DNA of 64,000 nt from Desulfobacterales bacterium. GTDB lineage: Bacteria > Desulfobacterota > Desulfobacteria > Desulfobacterales > JALSRD01. Below the pieces are notes generated by a model. It was not told the DNA's origin. It was given only the letters and a program-made list of their open reading frames with translations, and did no database searches. Made by a program: the position numbers and the translations under genes. The DNA is taken from NCBI GenBank assembly GCA_026984935.1, contig JALSRD010000073.1, positions 68,313-132,312 of the forward strand. The letters run 5' to 3'. Shown here piece by piece: positions 59,648-64,000 of this stretch (position 1 is its first letter; every line of letters begins with the position of its first letter).

Positions 59648-60010
59648 ATGAAACAGAAAGACATTGATGACTTCAAGGCGCTTTTGACGGAACGGCTGGA
59701 AAGCCTGCTGGCTCAGGCCGGCGATACGGTTTCGGGCATGAAGTCCCCCCGTGAAAACTTTCCGGACCCCACGGACCGGGCGGCCCTTGAGGCCGACCGG
59801 AATTTTATGCTCAGGATCCGGGACCGGGAACACAAGCTGATCAAAAAAATCAAGAAAGCGCTGGAGCGCATCGACAACGGTACCTTCGGTATCTGCGAAA
59901 ACTGTGGTGAAGAGATCTCCATGAAACGGCTGAAGGCGCGGCCTGTGACCACGCAGTGCATCAAATGCAAAACCGAGCAGGAGGCGCAGGAAAAGGCCCT
60001 TGGGTTGTAA
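59648..60010 (+). CDS. TraR/DksA-family zinc-finger protein
   Basis: DFKALLTERLESLLAQ...DRAALEADRNFMLRIRDREHKLIKKIKKALERIDNGTFGICENCGEEISMKRLKARPVTTQCIKCKTEQE. Confidence 0.94.
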   Translation: MKQKDIDDFKALLTERLESLLAQAGDTVSGMKSPRENFPDPTDRAALEADRNFMLRIRDREHKLIKKIKKALERIDNGTFGICENCGEEISMKRLKARPVTTQCIKCKTEQEAQEKALGL

Positions 60011-60893
60011 CGCGCCGCAAGGCATTGATCTCCATATCCACTCAACAGCGTCGGACGGCACCCTTTCAGCCGGCGAAATCCTGTCTTTGGCCTGCAAACT
60101 CGGCCTTGGCGCCATTTCCATTACGGACCATGATACGACTGCAGGGGCCCGCGAAGCGCTGGCTGCCGGGATACCTGCATCCCTGGAGTTTTTGACCGGC
60201 ATTGAAATCAGCGCCGGTCCGCCCGGCAGCGTTTCGGTTGACGGCAGTCTCCACATTTTGGGGTACGGCCTGCAGATCGACCATCCGCAGCTGCGCCGCG
60301 AGCTGTCCAGACTGCAGCAGGCCCGTCGACAGCGTCTGCCGCAAATGCTCGAGCGCCTCAGGCGCCTGGGATTCGATTTGACCTGGGAAGAGGTGCGCCG
60401 TGAAGTCGGCCGGGGTCAGCCGGGACGTCCGCATCTTGCCCGCGGCCTGCTGAAAAAGGGGATCGTGAGTTCGATGGATGAAGCTTTTGAGCGGTTCCTG
60501 GCATCCGGCCGGCCGGCGTATGTCGAAAAATACCGGCTGCCGGCAGACCAGGCCATTGCGTTGATCCGGCAGGCAGGCGGCATTGCCGTGCTGGCCCATC
60601 CCTACCTCTTGAGAATTCGCGACCGGCAGCGATTTGAAACGCTGGTGGCCGGCCTGAAGGACGCCGGACTTGAAGGCATCGAGGTCTTTTATCCCGAGCA
60701 TCCACCGGCGGAAACATCCTACTACAGCCGACTGGCAGAGCGCCTGGGCCTCGTGAAAACCGGCGGCACGGACTTCCACGGAAGCCTGAAGCCGAAACTG
60801 CAGATGGGAAGTGCCGACGGCGCTTTTTTTGTTCCCTGCAGCATTTACGATGAACTCAGCAGCCGTCTGGCCGGCCGCTCCGAGGGTTCGTGA
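60000..60893 (+). CDS. PHP-domain phosphoesterase
   Basis: IDLHIHSTASDGTLSAGEILSLACKLGLGAISITDHDTTAG; FLTGIEISAG; AVLAHPYLL; GGTDFHGSLKP. Overlaps the end of the dksA-like gene. Confidence 0.93.
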   Translation: MGCNAPQGIDLHIHSTASDGTLSAGEILSLACKLGLGAISITDHDTTAGAREALAAGIPASLEFLTGIEISAGPPGSVSVDGSLHILGYGLQIDHPQLRRELSRLQQARRQRLPQMLERLRRLGFDLTWEEVRREVGRGQPGRPHLARGLLKKGIVSSMDEAFERFLASGRPAYVEKYRLPADQAIALIRQAGGIAVLAHPYLLRIRDRQRFETLVAGLKDAGLEGIEVFYPEHPPAETSYYSRLAERLGLVKTGGTDFHGSLKPKLQMGSADGAFFVPCSIYDELSSRLAGRSEGS

Positions 60894-60903
60894 AGAAAAT
60901 AAA

Positions 60904-61608
60904 ATGACCGCATCCGGGATCGAAAAGCACATCCGGCATATCGAATCCTGCCTGGGCCATGTTTTCAAAAACCGTGCCCTGCTCACCGAAGCCCTGTGCC
61001 ATCGCTCCTTTGTCAATGAACACGCCGACGAAGGTCTTTGCGACAACGAACGGCTCGAATTCCTGGGAGATGCCGTCGTGAACCTGGCCGTTGCGCACAT
61101 CCTGATGCAGGCATATCCGGATATCAAGGAGGGCGACCTTTCGCGATTGCGGGCCGCGCTGGTCAACGAGTCCCACCTGGCCACGGTGGCGCGCAACCTG
61201 AGCCTTGGGCGGGCCGTTCTGCTGGGAAGGGGCGAAGCCCGCACGGGCGGTGCGGATAAAAACTCGATTCTGGCCGATACTTTCGAAGCCCTCATGGCTG
61301 CCGTCTACCTGGACGGCGGCTTCAACCGCGCCTTTGCCGTGATTGAAACCCTTTTTACGGCGTTGCCGCATCCCGTGGGGCCTGCACTGCAGCAGGACTA
61401 TAAAAGCCAGCTTCAGGAGCACGTCCAGCGCAACGGCCGGCCGGTCCCCTGTTACACCGTAGTCGGGCAGAGCGGTCCCGACCATGACAAAACCTTTACG
61501 GTGCAATTGCGCGTGCAGACCCTGATCACCGAAGGCCGTGGCAAGAGCAAAAAACTCGCCGAACAGGATGCCGCCCGCCAGGCCCTCGCAAAGCTGGCTA
61601 TGCGTTGA
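60904..61608 (+). CDS. rnc: ribonuclease III
   Basis: NERLEFLGDAVVNLAVAHIL catalytic signature; NSILADTFEALMAAVYLDGG; C-terminal double-stranded RNA-binding domain. Confidence 0.96.
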   Translation: MTASGIEKHIRHIESCLGHVFKNRALLTEALCHRSFVNEHADEGLCDNERLEFLGDAVVNLAVAHILMQAYPDIKEGDLSRLRAALVNESHLATVARNLSLGRAVLLGRGEARTGGADKNSILADTFEALMAAVYLDGGFNRAFAVIETLFTALPHPVGPALQQDYKSQLQEHVQRNGRPVPCYTVVGQSGPDHDKTFTVQLRVQTLITEGRGKSKKLAEQDAARQALAKLAMR

Positions 61609-62732
61609 ACCCCATGCCTGCGGCCGCCAAACGCCCCCTTATCGTACCGGTTTTTCTGCCCCAGGCCGGCTGTCCACACCGTTGCGCCTTCTGCAACCAA
61701 AACGCCATTACCGGTATTGCGGCTTTTCCGGACCCGGCGTCCATTCAGGCGGCCATCACGTCCGGTCTCAGGTTTCGCAGCCGCAAGCGTGCAGCGACAC
61801 AAATCGCTTTCTACGGCGGCAACTTTCTGGGCCTGGCGGTTGAGCGCATCCGGCGCCTGCTGGACCTGGCGACAATATTTGTCGATCAGGGTCTGGTTGA
61901 CGGCATCCGTTTTTCCACGCGTCCCGACACCATTGACGCGGCGCGGCTGGACCTGCTTGCGGGCTATCCCGTGGCCGCTATTGAAATCGGCGTACAGAGC
62001 ATGCACGCCGCCGTGCTGCGCGCCTGCCGACGGGGCCATACACCCGAAGACAGTCGCCGTGCGGCCCGGCGGATCAAGGCCCGGGGATATCTCCTCGGTG
62101 TCCAGATGATGGTCGGCCTGCCCGATGATACAGCGCAACGCAGCTTCGCATCGGGCTTGGAAATTGCCGCCATGGAGCCGGATTTCGTGCGCATTTACCC
62201 CACCTTGGTGTTTCGCGGCAGCCGGCTGGCAAAATGGTTCGAGACCGGCGCTTACACCCCCCTCGGCCTTGAAGCCGCCGTTAGGCAGGTCAAACACCTG
62301 TGCCTGCTGTTTGGCCGCCAAAACATCCCGGTTATCCGTATGGGGTTGCAGGCTTCCGCCCAGCTCGATGCGCGCACGGACCTTGTCGCCGGACCCTATC
62401 ATCCGGCTTTCGGACATTTGGTTTGGGAAGAAATTTTCCTGGATATGGTGCGCCACGTCCTGGCTAGTGGAAAGATCCCAGAAACGGACATCGAGTTGCG
62501 CGTCCATCCGCGCAGCGTATCACGGCTGCGGGGTTATAAAAATCGCAATACGCAGACCATCATGCGGGCAATCGCGCCCGGGAACCTGACCATGCTGCCG
62601 GATGAAAGCCTGGACACCGAGGCGGTCGTGGTGAACGGCCAGTACTGCCGGCCCGCCGATCTCGACATCTTGTCTGAACGGTCGTCAGGTCCTCAAATGC
62701 CCTTTTTGAAAAACTGCTCTGAATCGGTATAG
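61605..62732 (+). CDS. radical SAM protein (ELP3/HemN-like)
   Basis: VFLPQAGCPHRCAFCNQNAITG (CxxxCxxC); TQIAFYGGNFLGL; AIEIGVQSMHAAVLRACRRGHTPED; GVQMMVGLPDDT. Confidence 0.9.
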   Translation: MNPMPAAAKRPLIVPVFLPQAGCPHRCAFCNQNAITGIAAFPDPASIQAAITSGLRFRSRKRAATQIAFYGGNFLGLAVERIRRLLDLATIFVDQGLVDGIRFSTRPDTIDAARLDLLAGYPVAAIEIGVQSMHAAVLRACRRGHTPEDSRRAARRIKARGYLLGVQMMVGLPDDTAQRSFASGLEIAAMEPDFVRIYPTLVFRGSRLAKWFETGAYTPLGLEAAVRQVKHLCLLFGRQNIPVIRMGLQASAQLDARTDLVAGPYHPAFGHLVWEEIFLDMVRHVLASGKIPETDIELRVHPRSVSRLRGYKNRNTQTIMRAIAPGNLTMLPDESLDTEAVVVNGQYCRPADLDILSERSSGPQMPFLKNCSESV

Positions 62733-64000
62733 GTGCCCGGTTTGCGGGTGTATTCGGTGGGAGCCGTACCCTCTTTGAAGCATTCGAAAATCGTCTTTTG
62801 GGATGCATCATTGGGCAAAAGGCCGCTGTGCGCATCGATCTTGGCAAAGACAACCCCTTCGGGCACCTGAAACACACGTACCGGTTTGTTCTGCAATACG
62901 TGCTGCATGAAATCCAGCCAGATGGGGCTGGCGGCGCGCGAACCGGTTTCGCCCTTGCCCAGGGAAGCCGAGTTGTCGAACCCCACCCAGACGCCGGTAA
63001 CGTAGCGCGGCGTATAGCCGACGAACCAGGCATCGTGCAGGTTGTTGGTCGTTCCCGTCTTGCCGGCCACGGGACGCTTCAGGGCCCGCACGCGCCAACC
63101 GGTGCCGTGTTTGACAACGCCTTCCAGTAAACTGGTCATGATGTAGGCCGTGTCCCTGTCGATCACTTTGACACGTCCCGGGTTTCCCTCTTCGAGCACC
63201 TTGCCGTTGCGATCGGCAATGCGGGTGATAAACACAGGTTCCTGGCGGTAGCCCAGATTGTCGAATACCGCATACGCTTTGACGATTTCCAGCAGCGACA
63301 CACCGGAAGACCCCAGCGCCAGCGAAAGATCCCGGCTTAAATTGGAGCCGATCCCCAGCCTGTGGGCGTAATCGATGGTGTAATCCACGCCGATGTCCCG
63401 CAGAATCTTAATGGTTACGACATTCATGGATTTTTCCAGGGCGCGGCGGAACAGGGTGGGGCCATGGAACTTCTTTTCATAATTTTTGGGCTTCCAGGTG
63501 AAATCGCGGCCGGTTTCTTCATAGACAATGGGGGAATCGATCACCACCGTCGCCGGCGTGTATCCCTTGTCCAGGGCGGCGGCATAGATAATCGGTTTGA
63601 AGGCGGACCCCGGCTGACGGCGCGACTGGATGGCGCGGTTGAACTGGCTCTTCCTGAAATCCCGCCCTCCGATCATGGCCTTGATCTGTCCGCTGTCGGC
63701 GGCCATGCAGAGCAGTGCCGCCTGCGCTTTGGGTGCCTGTTCCAGCGCCAGGTTCCAGCGTTTTGACGAGTTGTCGATACTTTCCAGGCGCACGAGGATG
63801 ACATCGCCGGTACGCAGCGCCTGGCTGGGGTGGCCGATGCGGCTTTCAAAATAGGCCACATGGGGATCCGGCTTGCGTGCCCAGCGCATTTTCTGGATGG
63901 GGATTACACCGTGGCTGTTGCCCATGCGAACGGTGACCCGGTCGGCGAGGTCATCAACGGCCACCACGACCCCCTTGACGATCTGCCCGATGCCGAGCGG
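62693..64000 (-). CDS. class A penicillin-binding protein 1A, C-terminal part (5' end beyond window)
   Basis: Transpeptidase motifs RQPGSAFKPIIYAAAL, KSMNVVTIKIL, VAGKTGTTNNLHDAWFVGYTP; the frame stays open to base 64000 upstream of the track start at 63967. Confidence 0.92.
   Translation of the reverse strand, partial: PLGIGQIVKGVVVAVDDLADRVTVRMGNSHGVIPIQKMRWARKPDPHVAYFESRIGHPSQALRTGDVILVRLESIDNSSKRWNLALEQAPKAQAALLCMAADSGQIKAMIGGRDFRKSQFNRAIQSRRQPGSAFKPIIYAAALDKGYTPATVVIDSPIVYEETGRDFTWKPKNYEKKFHGPTLFRRALEKSMNVVTIKILRDIGVDYTIDYAHRLGIGSNLSRDLSLALGSSGVSLLEIVKAYAVFDNLGYRQEPVFITRIADRNGKVLEEGNPGRVKVIDRDTAYIMTSLLEGVVKHGTGWRVRALKRPVAGKTGTTNNLHDAWFVGYTPRYVTGVWVGFDNSASLGKGETGSRAASPIWLDFMQHVLQNKPVRVFQVPEGVVFAKIDAHSGLLPNDASQKTIFECFKEGTAPTEYTRKPGTYTDSEQFFKKGI

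Noticed and set aside
58670-60256. 528-aa minus-strand ORF across hemA/dksA
   Set aside because: Shadow ORF of well-supported plus-strand genes; no recognisable motifs.
60066-61295. 409-aa minus-strand ORF opposite the PHP and rnc genes
   Set aside because: Shadow ORF; no protein-like motifs.

Overview
The window is high-GC bacterial chromosome of delta-proteobacterial / Desulfobacterota character, a lineage inferred from gene content only. I found no rRNA, tRNA, CRISPR array, transposase or phage genes. The most notable result is two genes that the stop-codon-based ORF track truncates. Both read through an in-frame UGA exactly where known selenoprotein families carry Sec/Cys. (1) An ArsS-type radical SAM protein has C-terminus ...CYTCTAGSGFT-U-GGAIDT. 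It sits in a small gene set with a CMD/peroxidase-like protein, a flavin disulfide reductase, a zinc-finger protein and a sigma factor. (2) A HesB/IscA-like protein reads MLEVTPSATTQIAEYFKGRDVAPIRIFLNEGG-U-GGPSLAMALDEP... and appears in the track only as a 64-aa fragment. Other regions of interest: a compact MglA-like small GTPase / roadblock / PATAN-type response-regulator / histidine kinase / NtrC gene set (19.6-27.0 kb); a single-ORF fusion of a CdaA-type diadenylate cyclase with a YbbR/CdaR-like region; an 837-aa predicted exported protein of unknown function; a split LOR/saccharopine dehydrogenase pair followed by an amino-acid ABC transporter; and several short conserved-looking ORFs. 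The rest is largely housekeeping: HtrA, two class A PBPs, Map, QueF, MutY, adenine deaminase, HemA/CcsA/siroheme synthase, DksA-like and RNase III. All assignments come from reading motifs in the translated sequence; no database search was run.
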